Assembly (NCBI GenBank): GCA_041821185.1
Contig: JBGUBD010000003.1
Coordinates: 124,001-188,000 of the forward strand
Source: Phycisphaerales bacterium AB-hyl4
Lineage (GTDB): Bacteria > Planctomycetota > Phycisphaerae > Phycisphaerales > Phycisphaeraceae
Reading direction: 5' to 3'
DNA length: 64,000 bases
Shown: positions 27,510-36,855 of the stretch, piece by piece
Layout: each line of letters opens with the position of its first letter
How positions within the stretch are numbered: the stretch's first letter is position 1
Made by a program: the position numbers and the translations under genes
The notes under the pieces: model-generated
Databases searched by the model: none
What the model saw: only the letters and a program-made list of their open reading frames with translations
What the model was told of the DNA's origin: nothing

Positions 27510-30500
27510 ATGCGACGACTCGTGATTGTGCTGCTGGTGCTCGTCGCCCCGGTGGTCGTGGTGGCGGTGGCGGTGCAGGCCGTGCTCGTCAGCGATCTGC
27601 CGCGGCGGGTGGTGGTGGCGCAGTTGCAGGAAGCGCTCGGGCTGGAGGTGGAAATCGACCGCCTGCGGGCGCGGTGGTCGGGGCACGCCGAGGCCGAGGG
27701 CATTCGCGTGTCGCTGCCGTTGGATCAGGACCCGTTTCTGGAAGCGTCGGTGCTGCGGTTGAAGCACACGGCGTTGTTGCGCATCGTTCTGTTGCGCAGT
27801 GTGAACGTGGACAGCTTGTTCATTGAAGAGCCGGTCGTGCACCTGGTGCAGCGACAGGACGGGGTGTGGAATCTTCAGCAGGTGCAGGAGGTGCTGGCGG
27901 CGAACCTGGCGGGCGACCCCGATGCGCCGCGCGATCCGATCGGGCCGTTGCCGCTTCCTGAGCTTGAGCTGCGCAACGCTCGGCTGGTGCTGGATCGGCT
28001 GGAGCATGATGTTGTTGAGTTGGAGGGGGTTCGCATTACGGGCGAGCGTCGGCCGCCGCTGGCGTATGTGCTGGACGTGGACATTCCGCGTGTGGGCGAT
28101 GTGTCGGCGCGGTTTTCGCGAGCGGCGCCGTTTTCGCATGAGGTGAGCTTCGATTTCGCACCGGAGCGGGCGCTGGTTGATGACCTGATCGGCGAGCCGA
28201 CGAATTCGCGGCTGGCGGGCGTATGGCGTGGGCGCGTTACGAGCGACGAGGTGCGGGGCACGTTGCATCTGAGCGAAGCGTCGATCGCGGCGGCGCGGCT
28301 TAGCGGCAGTGCGCAACTGCTCGGCCGAACGGACACGCCGACGATCGTGCTTGAGCCGACGTCGCTGGCGATGAGCCTCGACCACCCCGCGATGCCCGAA
28401 CCGGTGTACATGGTCGGCGGTCGGCTGCTGGTCACCGAAACGGATGTGCAATTACAGGACGTGCGCTTCACGGGCTTTGACGGCCGGGCGCTCGTGCGCG
28501 GGCAGATCGACCTGCAAACACTTACCGGCGAGCTTGGCGCGACCTGGGACCGGCTTGCGTTTCCCAATGGCGTGACGCATGGCGGCGAGCTGGACGTGCA
28601 GCTTTCGCGTCGCGGACCGGCGCGGCGCGTCGTACAGGCGACGGTCGGCACACGCGGGCATAGCGAATTCGGCGACTGGGATGGTGTGATTGAACTTAAC
28701 GCATCGGGCGAAACATACGCCGACCTGCTGGGCACGATCCGTTCGCGGGAGATGCGATACGAGTTGCGCGGCGAGCGTTATCGCCTGGCCGAGCTGACCG
28801 CTGGCTTCGCGACGGATGAGCGATCGGTGCGGCTGACGCAGTTTGAGTTGGGCGAGCCCGGCGCGGCCACGCGACTGGCGGGCGATGGTGTGTTCGACTG
28901 GGTGGATGGCGAGTGGTCGGCTGAGTTCGTGGGCGAGTCGTTGCCGTTGCCTGCGCCCGCGCCGCCGGTGTCGCGTTTGCGGTTGGTGGTGGGAGGCGAT
29001 GCGGAGCGGGCGGAGTTGCGGCAGGTGGAGGTGGAGACGCTGGGGATGGCGTTGGAGGCGAGCGGGTTTTACGCGTTCGCCGAGCCTGAGCCGTTGCAGG
29101 CGACGCTGCGTCTACGGCAGATGCCGATACACCTGGGCGATAACGGATTGCCGCTGGTGGAGGCGAGCAATGTGGTGGGTGAGTTGGTGGCGCGGGGCAC
29201 GGTGCAGCCGTTGAACGTGCGGGCGGAGGGTCGGCTGCTGGCCGAGGGGCTGAAGGTACACCATGACGAGCTTGGCGACATTGAGCTGCAAGTGCGGGCT
29301 CGCGCGGATGAGGAGGCGGCGGCGTTCGAGTTGGACGCGGTCGAATGGCTTGGCGGGCAGTGGCAGGTGCGGGCGATGTATGGCATGGACGAACGGCGGG
29401 CGCGCGTGTTTGTCGACGCGGCGGACGTTGATTTGACGTTGGCTGACGGATTGGTTGATCCCGCGCTTGACGTGGAAGTGGGACGGATGGATGTGTCACT
29501 TGAGGCGGAGGACATCGAGCGTGGGCTGAACCGGATGCGCGTGGATGGCGAGTTTATGGTGCGCGATCTGGCGCGTGCGCCGCTGGCAGCGGAGCGTGTG
29601 ACGGGGCGGCTGGTGTTGCGTCACGGTCGTGCGTCGGTTCGTGATTTGTTGTTGGAGCAGGGCGATGGGCGCGTGCGTGGGGAGGTGATGGTGGATCTGG
29701 CTCAGCCGAGCCGACTGCGGTTTGGATTGAGCTTTGACGACTGGCCGGTACAGGCGGTGCCACACGGTCGGCTGAACGCGTGGGTGAACGGCCGCGTGCG
29801 GGGCGAAGTCGACGCGGCGCAGCAGGTCGGCGACGCGTCGGTGGAACTGGCGCTGGACCTGGCGAGTGCCGGGCTGGCGATCGGGCAGGTGCAATTGGAC
29901 GCGGGGCTGGATGGCACGATGTTGCGTCTGCATTCATTGTCGGGCCAGACGCTTGAAGGAACGATCGGCGGCGAGGGGCAGGTCGACCTGCACGACATCT
30001 GGAACACGGCCCGCCTGGACGTGCGATGGGACGACCTTCAGCCGCAGGCGCTGGAGTTGTGGCTGCCTGTGCTGCGGCGGATGTCGGGGTCGTTGAGCGG
30101 GTCGATCACGGTTGCGCCGACGCATAGCGGGCGGGCGCTGGGGCCGTTGCAACTGGAGTTGGTGTCCTCCGCGTCGGAGGCGAGGTTGCAGGACCTGCCG
30201 ATCGGCGACGGCCGGGCGACGGTGTACATCGATCGCGATCGGCTGGTGTTGCAGAACCTGATGTTCGAAGCGATGGGCGGACAGATCGGTGCATGGGGGC
30301 GGGTGAGCGATCATCGGGGCGAGCAGTTTGTGTTCGCGTCGGGTTGGCTGACGGATCTGGATATGGAGATGATCAGCGAAACGCTTCGGCCGGACGAAGC
30401 GCCGCTGCTCGGCCGACTGAGTGCGGACGTATCGCTGTCGACGCCCGTGCATGATTGGCAGAATGTGTTCGGCACGGGGTCGGTAACGTTGCGCGATTCC

Positions 30501-30935
30501 GACATCGGCACGATTCCGCTTATCTCCGTGCTGTATGACGTGTTGAACATCGCGTTGATCGGCCGAGAGCCGGAAGGCCGAGGGCAAGGCACGTTCCGCT
30601 TTGAGGAAGGGACTGTGCTTATCGAGCGGTTTCTGTATCACAACCGCGGTGCGGCGATTCGGCTGAGCGGGCGGGCGATGGATATGTGGGAAGGGCTCGA
30701 CAGCCGATTCCGTGGGGTGGCGTCGTTGTCGCTGGCGCCGCTGCCGGACGTGGAGGTGCTTGAGGTGCTCAACGAGGCGTTCACCGCGTTGCAGGCCGAC
30801 GCGACGACAGTGCGATTGACGGGGCGGATCAACAACCCGGATACGCCACAGGTCGTACCGTTCCGCGGTGTGTTTGATGCGGTACGGCGTGTACTGGGCA
30901 TTCGCGAGACGCCCCACCAGCGGCAGGCCGACTGA
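27510..30935 (+). CDS. AsmA/YhdP-like large envelope protein
   Basis: The product has 1141 residues. One N-terminal membrane anchor (residues about 3-28) is followed by a very long beta-rich region with repeating strand patterns such as VVELEGVRITGE, VQLQDVRFTGFDGRALVRGQ and LMFEAMGGQIGAWGRV. The C-terminal segment (FRFEEGTVLIERFLYHNRG, then RLTGRINNPDTPQVVPF) resembles the AsmA C-terminal domain. AsmA-like proteins span or line the periplasm and several carry phospholipids to the outer membrane, so that is the likely role. ATG 27510 is the first start and gives a proper anchor. Confidence 0.82.
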   Translation: MRRLVIVLLVLVAPVVVVAVAVQAVLVSDLPRRVVVAQLQEALGLEVEIDRLRARWSGHAEAEGIRVSLPLDQDPFLEASVLRLKHTALLRIVLLRSVNVDSLFIEEPVVHLVQRQDGVWNLQQVQEVLAANLAGDPDAPRDPIGPLPLPELELRNARLVLDRLEHDVVELEGVRITGERRPPLAYVLDVDIPRVGDVSARFSRAAPFSHEVSFDFAPERALVDDLIGEPTNSRLAGVWRGRVTSDEVRGTLHLSEASIAAARLSGSAQLLGRTDTPTIVLEPTSLAMSLDHPAMPEPVYMVGGRLLVTETDVQLQDVRFTGFDGRALVRGQIDLQTLTGELGATWDRLAFPNGVTHGGELDVQLSRRGPARRVVQATVGTRGHSEFGDWDGVIELNASGETYADLLGTIRSREMRYELRGERYRLAELTAGFATDERSVRLTQFELGEPGAATRLAGDGVFDWVDGEWSAEFVGESLPLPAPAPPVSRLRLVVGGDAERAELRQVEVETLGMALEASGFYAFAEPEPLQATLRLRQMPIHLGDNGLPLVEASNVVGELVARGTVQPLNVRAEGRLLAEGLKVHHDELGDIELQVRARADEEAAAFELDAVEWLGGQWQVRAMYGMDERRARVFVDAADVDLTLADGLVDPALDVEVGRMDVSLEAEDIERGLNRMRVDGEFMVRDLARAPLAAERVTGRLVLRHGRASVRDLLLEQGDGRVRGEVMVDLAQPSRLRFGLSFDDWPVQAVPHGRLNAWVNGRVRGEVDAAQQVGDASVELALDLASAGLAIGQVQLDAGLDGTMLRLHSLSGQTLEGTIGGEGQVDLHDIWNTARLDVRWDDLQPQALELWLPVLRRMSGSLSGSITVAPTHSGRALGPLQLELVSSASEARLQDLPIGDGRATVYIDRDRLVLQNLMFEAMGGQIGAWGRVSDHRGEQFVFASGWLTDLDMEMISETLRPDEAPLLGRLSADVSLSTPVHDWQNVFGTGSVTLRDSDIGTIPLISVLYDVLNIALIGREPEGRGQGTFRFEEGTVLIERFLYHNRGAAIRLSGRAMDMWEGLDSRFRGVASLSLAPLPDVEVLEVLNEAFTALQADATTVRLTGRINNPDTPQVVPFRGVFDAVRRVLGIRETPHQRQAD

Positions 30936-30989
30936 AGATCGAGGTCGGCGTGCAGGCGACCATCGTCAATCATCGATCCGCGAATCGGC

Positions 30990-32006
30990 TCATCCCACTT
31001 TCGGCGTGACCCATGTCTGCTGCTCGGCTGCCTGGTAGATCGCGGTCATAATGCTCGACCGCAATGCTGCCTCGTCCGCGCGGACGAGCGGGACATTGTC
31101 GTCACCGTTGATCGCCTGGAGGAACAGGTCGAACGCATGTGGCCAGGCATCGGGCAGATCGGTGGTCCAGGGTGATTTGCCGTCGGCGTCGGGCAGGTTG
31201 CTGGTGGTGAGGAAGAGTTCGCCGTGCGTGATGCGGGCGTGGCCTTCCGTGCCGGAGATTTCGAGGCTGTTGGGGTTCGCGACATCAACCCACCCGCCCG
31301 CGAGGGTGGCGATCGCGCCGGAGCGGAAGCGGAGCATGCCTTCGCCGAACTCGTCGCACTGGTTGCCATAGCGGGCGGCCGCGACGTCGACGTGGCCGGT
31401 GCATGACTCGACCGCGTCGTCTTCGGTGAGCCAGAGCAGCAGGTCGAGCGCGTGCGTGCCGAGGTCGCCGAACGCGCCGCAGCCGGCTCGGTCAGGGTCG
31501 GCCATCCAGCGCCAGTCGGTGTCGAACAGGCCGCGTAGCGAGCCGCTGTGGCAGTTGCTCAGACGATAGCGCGTGATCCTGCCGAGCGTGCCCTCCTGCA
31601 GCAACTGGCGGAGGTACTGGATCTGCGGGTTGCCTCGCATGAAGTAGCCTGTTTGGAAGATGACATCGGCGTCGTTGATGGCTTTGGCCATCTGCCAGGC
31701 GTCCGTGCCATCCATGCCCAACGGCTTTTCGACGAACATATGCTTGCCCGCTCGCGCTGCGGCGAGCACCAGTTCTTCATGCAGGTCGGTCTGGGAGCAG
31801 ATGACCACCGCGTCGACGCTCTTGTCTGCCCAGATGGTGTCGACGTCGCCGACGACATCGCCGCCCGTGACATCCTGCCGAGCTTCGGCGATCCGGCGGT
31901 CGGGATCCCACACGTACCGCGTGACAATGTGTTCGGTCTCTGCGAGCTTTTTCACGAAGTTGGGCGTGTGAATGTGAGCACCGCCGACGAGTGCGACCTG
32001 GGGCAT
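30990..32006 (-). CDS. Gfo/Idh/MocA family NAD(P)-dependent oxidoreductase
   Basis: The product has 338 residues. It has an N-terminal Rossmann fold (VALVGGAHIHTPNF, then VDAVVICSQTDLHEE), the family's FVEKPLGM motif, and a C-terminal domain with GDLGTHALDLLLWL, where the catalytic His lies. Members oxidise or reduce sugars and inositols and are numerous in planctomycetes. The substrate is unknown. The nucleotide-binding loop is unusual, with GGAHIHT in place of GxGxxG. It is three bases downstream of the TPR-YggX gene, so the two are co-transcribed. Confidence 0.85.
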   Translation of the reverse strand: MPQVALVGGAHIHTPNFVKKLAETEHIVTRYVWDPDRRIAEARQDVTGGDVVGDVDTIWADKSVDAVVICSQTDLHEELVLAAARAGKHMFVEKPLGMDGTDAWQMAKAINDADVIFQTGYFMRGNPQIQYLRQLLQEGTLGRITRYRLSNCHSGSLRGLFDTDWRWMADPDRAGCGAFGDLGTHALDLLLWLTEDDAVESCTGHVDVAAARYGNQCDEFGEGMLRFRSGAIATLAGGWVDVANPNSLEISGTEGHARITHGELFLTTSNLPDADGKSPWTTDLPDAWPHAFDLFLQAINGDDNVPLVRADEAALRSSIMTAIYQAAEQQTWVTPKVG

Positions 32007-32009
32007 GGG

Positions 32010-32651
32010 TTATTCCTGTTCAGCCTGCTTTGCGTATTCGTCGACTTCCTCGCGTGTGACCTGGAGCCATTCGAGCATGTACTGTTCGTAGACGTCTTGG
32101 TGCTGCGGGTTGGAGAAATCGAGGCGGAGTTCGTTGATGACCTTCGTGCCCTGGCCGATCCAGGTGCGCCAGGTTTCCTGGCCGAAGTGGTCGTAGATGA
32201 ACTTGCCCACGGGGCCGCGCATGGGCGGGTCGGGGAGGCGTTGCTGCGGTTGGCCGGTGCGGCGGTCGAGGACGGTGTCGTCGGATTCGACCTCGGCCTT
32301 GCGCTCTTCGGCGCTTTGAACTTCCGGCAGCGGCTTGCCGAGCTTTTCGAGCATGGAGCCGATAGCGCGCTGAGGCATGACGTCGCCGCGCTCGGCGGCG
32401 ACTTTGTAGCCGGTGGTGAGCAGGTCGCCGGCTTCTTCCTCCCGACCGAGCTTGATGAGCACCTGGCCGCGAAGCTGGTAGGCGCGCGACATGCCGTCGT
32501 TCATCTCGATGGCCTTGGCGAAGGCGCGGTCGGCGTCTTCGAATCGCTCGGCCTCGCGATACGCGCTGCCGAGGCTGAAAAAGGCCATGTCATCCGGCGC
32601 CTCGCGGGCCATCTGTTCCCATTGTGCGATACGTTCTTCGAGTGTTGCCAT
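32010..32651 (-). CDS. TPR repeat protein fused to a YggX-like (Fe2+-trafficking) domain
   Basis: The product has 213 residues. Residues about 20-100 form TPR-like helix pairs (DDMAFFSLGSAYREAERFED, then SRAYQLRGQVLIKLGREEEA). Residues about 130-198 align by eye with the small YggX family (GKFIYDHFGQETWRTWIGQ and VINELRLDFSNPQHQDVYEQ), which protects iron-sulfur proteins and is normally a stand-alone protein of about 90 residues. The chain has no cysteine at all, so the conserved Cys near the YggX N-terminus is missing. It precedes the oxidoreductase gene by three bases. Confidence 0.75.
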   Translation of the reverse strand: MATLEERIAQWEQMAREAPDDMAFFSLGSAYREAERFEDADRAFAKAIEMNDGMSRAYQLRGQVLIKLGREEEAGDLLTTGYKVAAERGDVMPQRAIGSMLEKLGKPLPEVQSAEERKAEVESDDTVLDRRTGQPQQRLPDPPMRGPVGKFIYDHFGQETWRTWIGQGTKVINELRLDFSNPQHQDVYEQYMLEWLQVTREEVDEYAKQAEQE

Positions 32652-32742
32652 AGTGCCCGTAGCATAGGCGGAATGGACGCGAGTTGAAAACCGCGATTGC
32701 GATCGCTTTGGCTGGCTCGTTTCAGCAGCCGGGGCCAGCCGT

Positions 32743-32748
32743 TACACT
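32743..32748 (+). promoter_or_regulatory. -10 box of tadA, leaderless type
   Basis: GTTACACT; the box ends 10 bases before the preferred GTG start. No Shine-Dalgarno is seen. Confidence 0.4.
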
Positions 32749-32758
32749 TGCCCGCACT

Positions 32759-33274
32759 GTGGTTGACCTTATTCCCGCCAATCCCGACCATGACGAAGCG
32801 ATGATGCGCCTCGCGCTCACGGAGGCCGACCGCGCCGCCGCGATGGGCGAAGTGCCGGTCGGGGCGGTCATCGTGCAAGGCGACGTCGTGCTGGCGCGGG
32901 CCCACAATCGGCGGGAAAGCGACGCGGACCCGACCGCCCACGCGGAGCTGCTCGCGATGCGCGCCGCGGCGCAGCAGCTTGGTACGTGGCGGATGGACGA
33001 ATGCACCCTCTACGTCACGCTTGAGCCGTGCCCCATGTGTGCCGGGGCGCTGGTCAACGCCCGCATGGGCCGACTCGTCTACGGCTGCACCGACCCGAAA
33101 ATGGGCTGCGTCGATACGCTCTACCATCTGTGCACCGACACACGTTTCAACCATCGGCTGATGGTGCGTGGCGGCCTGCTGGCGGAAGACTGTGCCGCGA
33201 TGTTGCAGCGTTTTTTTCAAGCCCGGCGCGGGCGCGAAAAGCCGCCCAAGCCACGGCCGGGCGGGTTGGGATGA
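32759..33274 (+). CDS. tadA: tRNA-specific adenosine deaminase
   Basis: This enzyme deaminates A34 of tRNA-Arg to inosine. The protein has 171 residues from GTG 32759. The zinc and catalytic motifs are intact: HAE (61-63) and PCPMC (90-94), with VPVGAVIV before them. GTG 32759 puts the start where other TadA proteins begin and follows a -10-like box. The in-frame TTG at 32684 would add 25 residues of no clear kind. The C-terminus has a basic, proline-rich tail. It is divergent from the TPR-YggX gene. Confidence 0.92.
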   Translation: MVDLIPANPDHDEAMMRLALTEADRAAAMGEVPVGAVIVQGDVVLARAHNRRESDADPTAHAELLAMRAAAQQLGTWRMDECTLYVTLEPCPMCAGALVNARMGRLVYGCTDPKMGCVDTLYHLCTDTRFNHRLMVRGGLLAEDCAAMLQRFFQARRGREKPPKPRPGGLG

Positions 33275-33289
33275 CGAGCGTGACGGTCC

Positions 33290-34243
33290 TTATTTAACGT
33301 TCGCTGCTTCGATTTCATCGAGCAGCAGGCCGGCGTTGGTGCGCGTGAGTCGAGTTATCTGCTGCGCGTCGAGGCCGAGGTGTTCGTGCAGGTTTGCGTG
33401 GGCTTGACGCATCGTCATCGCCGAGCCGACGAGGTGTGCCCGGCCCGGCGCCCAGGCGGCGAGGTCTTCGCCGACTTCGATCTCCCAATGCCCAAGCGTG
33501 TAGTTGCCGGGGCCGAGGCCGGCGGCGGCCATCGCATCGGTGACGACGACCGCGCCTTCGTCGCCGGTCAGCGCGAGGTAGTTCGCCAGCGCGACGTAGG
33601 GCACATGCACGCCGTCGGCGATGAAGCAGATGGTCAGCGCGTCGCGGAGGTGGAGGCAGCGTTGAATGATGTTGTCGTGACGGTGCATGTTCATCGGGCA
33701 GCCGTTGCCCAGGTGCGTGTATAGCCGAAGGCCGGCGTCGATGGCTTCGCGAAGCTGGTCGAGCGATGCATCGCAATGGCCCGCCGAGACGAGGCAGCCT
33801 TCTCGCGAAAGTCGGCGGATGGTGGCCATGCCGGGGTCGTATTCCGGCGCGAGGGTGACCATGCGGACGAGTCCGCCGCCGGCTTCGAGCAGGGGCATGA
33901 ACAGGTCGACGCTGGCGGGTTGAATGGCCTGGAGGTCGTGGGCCCCACGAAAGCCGTCGGCCGGGTTCAGGGCGGGGCCTTCGATGTGCAGGCCGCGGAT
34001 GACGGACTTGATCAGTTCGTCTTGCTCGCGCCATTGAGCGAGCCGAGCGAGCCGGCGGGCGATGGCATCGGGCTGGGCGGTGATGATGGTGGCCAGGCAG
34101 GCTTCGACGCCGTCGGCCCGCATGCGCTCGCAGGCGTGACGCAGGCTTGCGGGGGTAAGCGAGTCGTGGTTGAAGTCGACGCCGGCGTAACCGTTGACCT
34201 GGAGGTCGATGTAGCCGGCGGAGGTGTCGTTGGCGTCGGGCAT
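33290..34243 (-). CDS. nagA: N-acetylglucosamine-6-phosphate deacetylase
   Basis: This enzyme removes acetate from GlcNAc-6-P, feeding glucosamine-6-P to NagB. The protein has 317 residues, shorter than the usual 380, because the N-terminal beta-sandwich half is missing and the chain begins at YIDLQVNGYAGVDF. Metal and catalytic residues are present: GLHIEGPALNP, SAGHCDAS, THLGNGCP and VVTDAMAAAG. GAGGA stands about 10 bases before ATG 34243. It is divergent from the LacI-type regulator across one palindromic operator, and nagB follows that regulator, so the region is a GlcNAc utilisation unit. Confidence 0.93.
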   Translation of the reverse strand: MPDANDTSAGYIDLQVNGYAGVDFNHDSLTPASLRHACERMRADGVEACLATIITAQPDAIARRLARLAQWREQDELIKSVIRGLHIEGPALNPADGFRGAHDLQAIQPASVDLFMPLLEAGGGLVRMVTLAPEYDPGMATIRRLSREGCLVSAGHCDASLDQLREAIDAGLRLYTHLGNGCPMNMHRHDNIIQRCLHLRDALTICFIADGVHVPYVALANYLALTGDEGAVVVTDAMAAAGLGPGNYTLGHWEIEVGEDLAAWAPGRAHLVGSAMTMRQAHANLHEHLGLDAQQITRLTRTNAGLLLDEIEAANVK

Positions 34244-34297
34244 GGCGGTCAGTCCTCGGTTGCGTATCGGCGGCTGTTAGTGCTGGATCAGTACATA

Positions 34298-34334
34298 ATG
34301 CTACCTTGCATCACGATTTGATACAAGGTAGCAT
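34298..34334. promoter_or_regulatory. Palindromic operator carrying both -10 boxes of nagA and the LacI-type gene
   Basis: Perfect 11-base arms (ATGCTACCTTG / CAAGGTAGCAT) flank a 15-base centre that itself has ATCA/TGAT symmetry. Each arm, read outward, contains GGTAGCAT. On the plus strand the TAGCAT (34329-34334) ends seven bases before the regulator's ATG; on the minus strand it lies 54 bases before nagA. A repressor bound here would cover both -10 boxes. Confidence 0.7.
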
Positions 34335-34341
34335 CACCTTT

Positions 34342-35394
34342 ATGCGGTCAACTTTACAAGATGTCGCAAGGCGAGCGGGTGTGTCACCCTCCGCGGCTTC
34401 GGCGGCGCTGCGGCCGGGGCGGTCGAGCAATGTCCGCCTTGCTGAGGCGACCCGACAGCGCGTGCTGGAGGCGGCTGCGGCGCTGGGATATCGCACGAAT
34501 CCGCTGGCCCGCGCGTTGCGTGGCGAGGCGACGCGGACCATTGGTGTGTTGTGGTGGCTCGGCTCGCCGTCCGGCCGTGAGTTCATGGCAAGGCGGATCG
34601 CGCGGATGCTTCAGGTGAATGATTATTCAACGTACCTTGCTGACCACTTTGCTTCGGCGGAGCAGGTCGCCGAGGCGTTGAAGGACTTTGCCGTTCGCGG
34701 CATAGATGGCGTCGTGTTGGAGAGTGACGACACGATCGCGGCGTCGCGCGACGTGCAGCAGGCGATACAAGCGTTCAAGGCGGCGGTGGTCGTCCAGCCG
34801 ACCGAGACATCGCTGGGAACGGACAATATTGTTCACGATCGTTATGTCGCGATCCGCGAGGCGGTCGACCATCTGGTTGCCACGGGCCGACGTCGGCCGG
34901 TGTATCTGGTCGCGCGGCATGCGAACCTCGGCAAGGCGTCGACGTTTCTCGATCAACTGCGACGTCACGGCCTCACGCCCGCGCCGGACGCCGTGCTGGA
35001 TGTCGACGAACGCCATGCCGACAACTTCGGCCAACTGGCGATCGAAGCACTCGATGCGCGGGAGGCGGGACGGGCGAACGTGGGCTTTGACGCCGTGCTC
35101 GCGACGAGTGACGAACTGGCGGTGGGCGCGATCGCCTGGCTGCGGGGTCGGGGCCTGCGCGTGCCCGATGACGTGGCGGTGGTCGGAGCGAATGATGCAC
35201 ATATGGCCGGTTTTCTCGATCCGCCGCTGGCCAGTGTTGATCGGCGTGAACCGGAACTGGTTAGCCTCATTGAAGAAAAGCTGTTTCGTCGGCTCGACGC
35301 ACCTGACGCGCCGCCGACGCGTACGAGTTTGGCGATGCGTTTCGTCTGGCGGCCGTCGGCCGGCGGTTCGGCGCAGCATCCAGGCCAGCCGTGA
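34342..35394 (+). CDS. LacI family transcriptional regulator (probable GlcNAc repressor)
   Basis: The product has 350 residues. The N-terminal LacI helix-turn-helix ([20 protein letters not shown]) is followed by the hinge ([16 protein letters not shown]) and a periplasmic-binding-protein-like effector domain ([42 protein letters not shown]). It sits between nagA and nagB and has a palindrome over its own promoter, so it probably represses the unit and itself, released by a GlcNAc-derived sugar phosphate. ATG 34342 gives the standard N-terminus; the TTG at 34306 lies inside the operator. No Shine-Dalgarno; a leaderless start is likely. Confidence 0.9.
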   Translation: MRSTLQDVARRAGVSPSAASAALRPGRSSNVRLAEATRQRVLEAAAALGYRTNPLARALRGEATRTIGVLWWLGSPSGREFMARRIARMLQVNDYSTYLADHFASAEQVAEALKDFAVRGIDGVVLESDDTIAASRDVQQAIQAFKAAVVVQPTETSLGTDNIVHDRYVAIREAVDHLVATGRRRPVYLVARHANLGKASTFLDQLRRHGLTPAPDAVLDVDERHADNFGQLAIEALDAREAGRANVGFDAVLATSDELAVGAIAWLRGRGLRVPDDVAVVGANDAHMAGFLDPPLASVDRREPELVSLIEEKLFRRLDAPDAPPTRTSLAMRFVWRPSAGGSAQHPGQP

Positions 35395-35441
35395 TCGAAC
35401 CCATTATCAATTACCTACACCCGCAATCAGGAGACAACATC

Positions 35442-36191
35442 ATGCAGATCGACATCAGCCCCACCAAGCAGGAACTCGGCCGACGTGCTGCGGAGCAAGG
35501 CATTCCGCTGATCCGCGAAGCGATCGAACAGCGCGGCGAGGCGAACATCATCGTCGCCACGGGCGCAAGCCAGTTCGAGATGCTCGAACACCTTGCCAAG
35601 GCTGACCTGCCCTGGCATAAGGTGACGGCGTTTCACTTGGACGAGTACGTGGGCATGCCGCTGACGCATCCGGCGAGCTTCCGTCTTTACCTCTGGCAGC
35701 GCTTTGTCAGCAGGCTGCCGCTGCCGTTGAAGGCGTTCCACTATCTCAACGGTGAAGAGGACGCGGAGGCGGAGACCAAGCGCGTCGGTGCGATCATTGC
35801 CGAGCATCCGATTGATGTGGCATTCGTGGGCATCGGCGAGAACGGGCATATGGCGTTTAACGATCCGCCGGCCGACTTTGAGACGGAGTCGCCTTACCTG
35901 GTCGTGGCGTTGGACGAGGCTTGCCGTAAGCAGCAGCTTGGCGAAGGCTGGTTCCCCACGTTTGACGATGTACCGACGCATGCGATTTCGATGTCGATCA
36001 AGCAGATCCTCAAGAGCAAGTCGATCATCGTGAGCGTACCGGACGAGCGGAAGGCGCAGGCGGTGCAGGCGTCGGTGGAGAACCCGGTGTCGCCCAAAGA
36101 CCCGGCGACCTGTCTGCAAATGCACGATCGCGTCTGGCTGTACCTTGATGAGCCGGCGGCTTCGAAGCTCAGCTCCGCGGCGCGGTCGTGA
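35442..36191 (+). CDS. nagB: Glucosamine-6-phosphate deaminase
   Basis: This enzyme converts glucosamine-6-P to fructose-6-P and ammonia. The protein has 249 residues, close to other NagB proteins. Motifs: TGASQFEML (phosphate loop), FHLDEYVGM (Asp68) and [14 protein letters not shown] (His136 in the active site). AGGAG stands 10 bases before ATG 35442. It lies 47 bases behind the LacI-type regulator and should be on its transcript. Confidence 0.93.
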   Translation: MQIDISPTKQELGRRAAEQGIPLIREAIEQRGEANIIVATGASQFEMLEHLAKADLPWHKVTAFHLDEYVGMPLTHPASFRLYLWQRFVSRLPLPLKAFHYLNGEEDAEAETKRVGAIIAEHPIDVAFVGIGENGHMAFNDPPADFETESPYLVVALDEACRKQQLGEGWFPTFDDVPTHAISMSIKQILKSKSIIVSVPDERKAQAVQASVENPVSPKDPATCLQMHDRVWLYLDEPAASKLSSAARS

Positions 36192-36253
36192 TTGATGATG
36201 GCAGCGGCGGCAGTGCGACGTGGCTTGATGCGGCCGGGCGCGATCAGGCGTGA

Positions 36254-36784
36254 TCAAGTCAGGCTCGGGAGGGCGGTCTTGAGATCGTCGTAAGCCGAGG
36301 CGAGGTCTTGCGGGATGACTCGGACGCCGGCGACGGCGTTCATGAAATTCACATCGCCGTTCCATCGCGGGACGACGTGCATGTGGGCGTGGCCTGGCAC
36401 GCCGGCACCGGCGCATCGGCCGAGGTTCATGCCGAGGTTGACGCCCTGCGGATTGAGCACCGTCTTGAGCAGGCGGGTGGCCAGTTCGGTCAGCTCCATC
36501 AGGCCGGTGCGCTGGTCGGCGGTCATATCGCTGAGTTCGGGCACGTGGTCGAGCGGGGCGATCAGCAGATGGCCGTTGGTGTAGGGGTAGCGGTTGAGCA
36601 TGAGCAGGCCGCGCTCATCGCGGAGCAGGATGAGGCGGTCGGCGAGCGCAGCGGTGTCGTGGCCGTCGGCCGCGGCGTCGCAGAGGAAGCAGTCGGCGTC
36701 GGCGGCGGGGTCGGCGTCTTTCGCGTCGCTCAGGCCGCGGATGTAATCGATGCGCCAAGGCGCCCAGAGGTTTTCGTTGCGCAT
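36254..36784 (-). CDS. HIT family nucleotide hydrolase/transferase
   Basis: The product has 176 residues. It carries the histidine triad HAHMHVVPRW (His132, 134, 136) and the N-terminal LWAPWRIDYI found in Ap4A phosphorylase-like HIT proteins. CFLC in the N-terminal part may bind zinc. Such enzymes split dinucleoside polyphosphates or AMP-linked compounds. ATG 36784 follows a GGTACCCT box by six bases, with no Shine-Dalgarno. It is divergent from the BshC-like gene over only 71 bases. Confidence 0.88.
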   Translation of the reverse strand: MRNENLWAPWRIDYIRGLSDAKDADPAADADCFLCDAAADGHDTAALADRLILLRDERGLLMLNRYPYTNGHLLIAPLDHVPELSDMTADQRTGLMELTELATRLLKTVLNPQGVNLGMNLGRCAGAGVPGHAHMHVVPRWNGDVNFMNAVAGVRVIPQDLASAYDDLKTALPSLT

Positions 36785-36790
36785 GATGAC

Positions 36791-36796
36791 AGGGTA
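36791..36796 (-). promoter_or_regulatory. -10 box of the HIT gene, leaderless type
   Basis: Minus-strand GGTACCCT ends six bases before ATG 36784. It faces the divergent GGTACACT box at 36841 within the same 71-base region. Confidence 0.5.
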
Positions 36797-36840
36797 CCGC
36801 AGGTGCGCGTGACGAGCGAGCGCCCGGGCCGGGCGGCCGG

Positions 36841-36846
36841 TACACT
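36841..36846 (+). promoter_or_regulatory. -10 box of the BshC-like gene, leaderless type
   Basis: GGTACACT ends nine bases before ATG 36856; no Shine-Dalgarno is present. Confidence 0.5.
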
Positions 36847-36855
36847 GGCGGGCCG

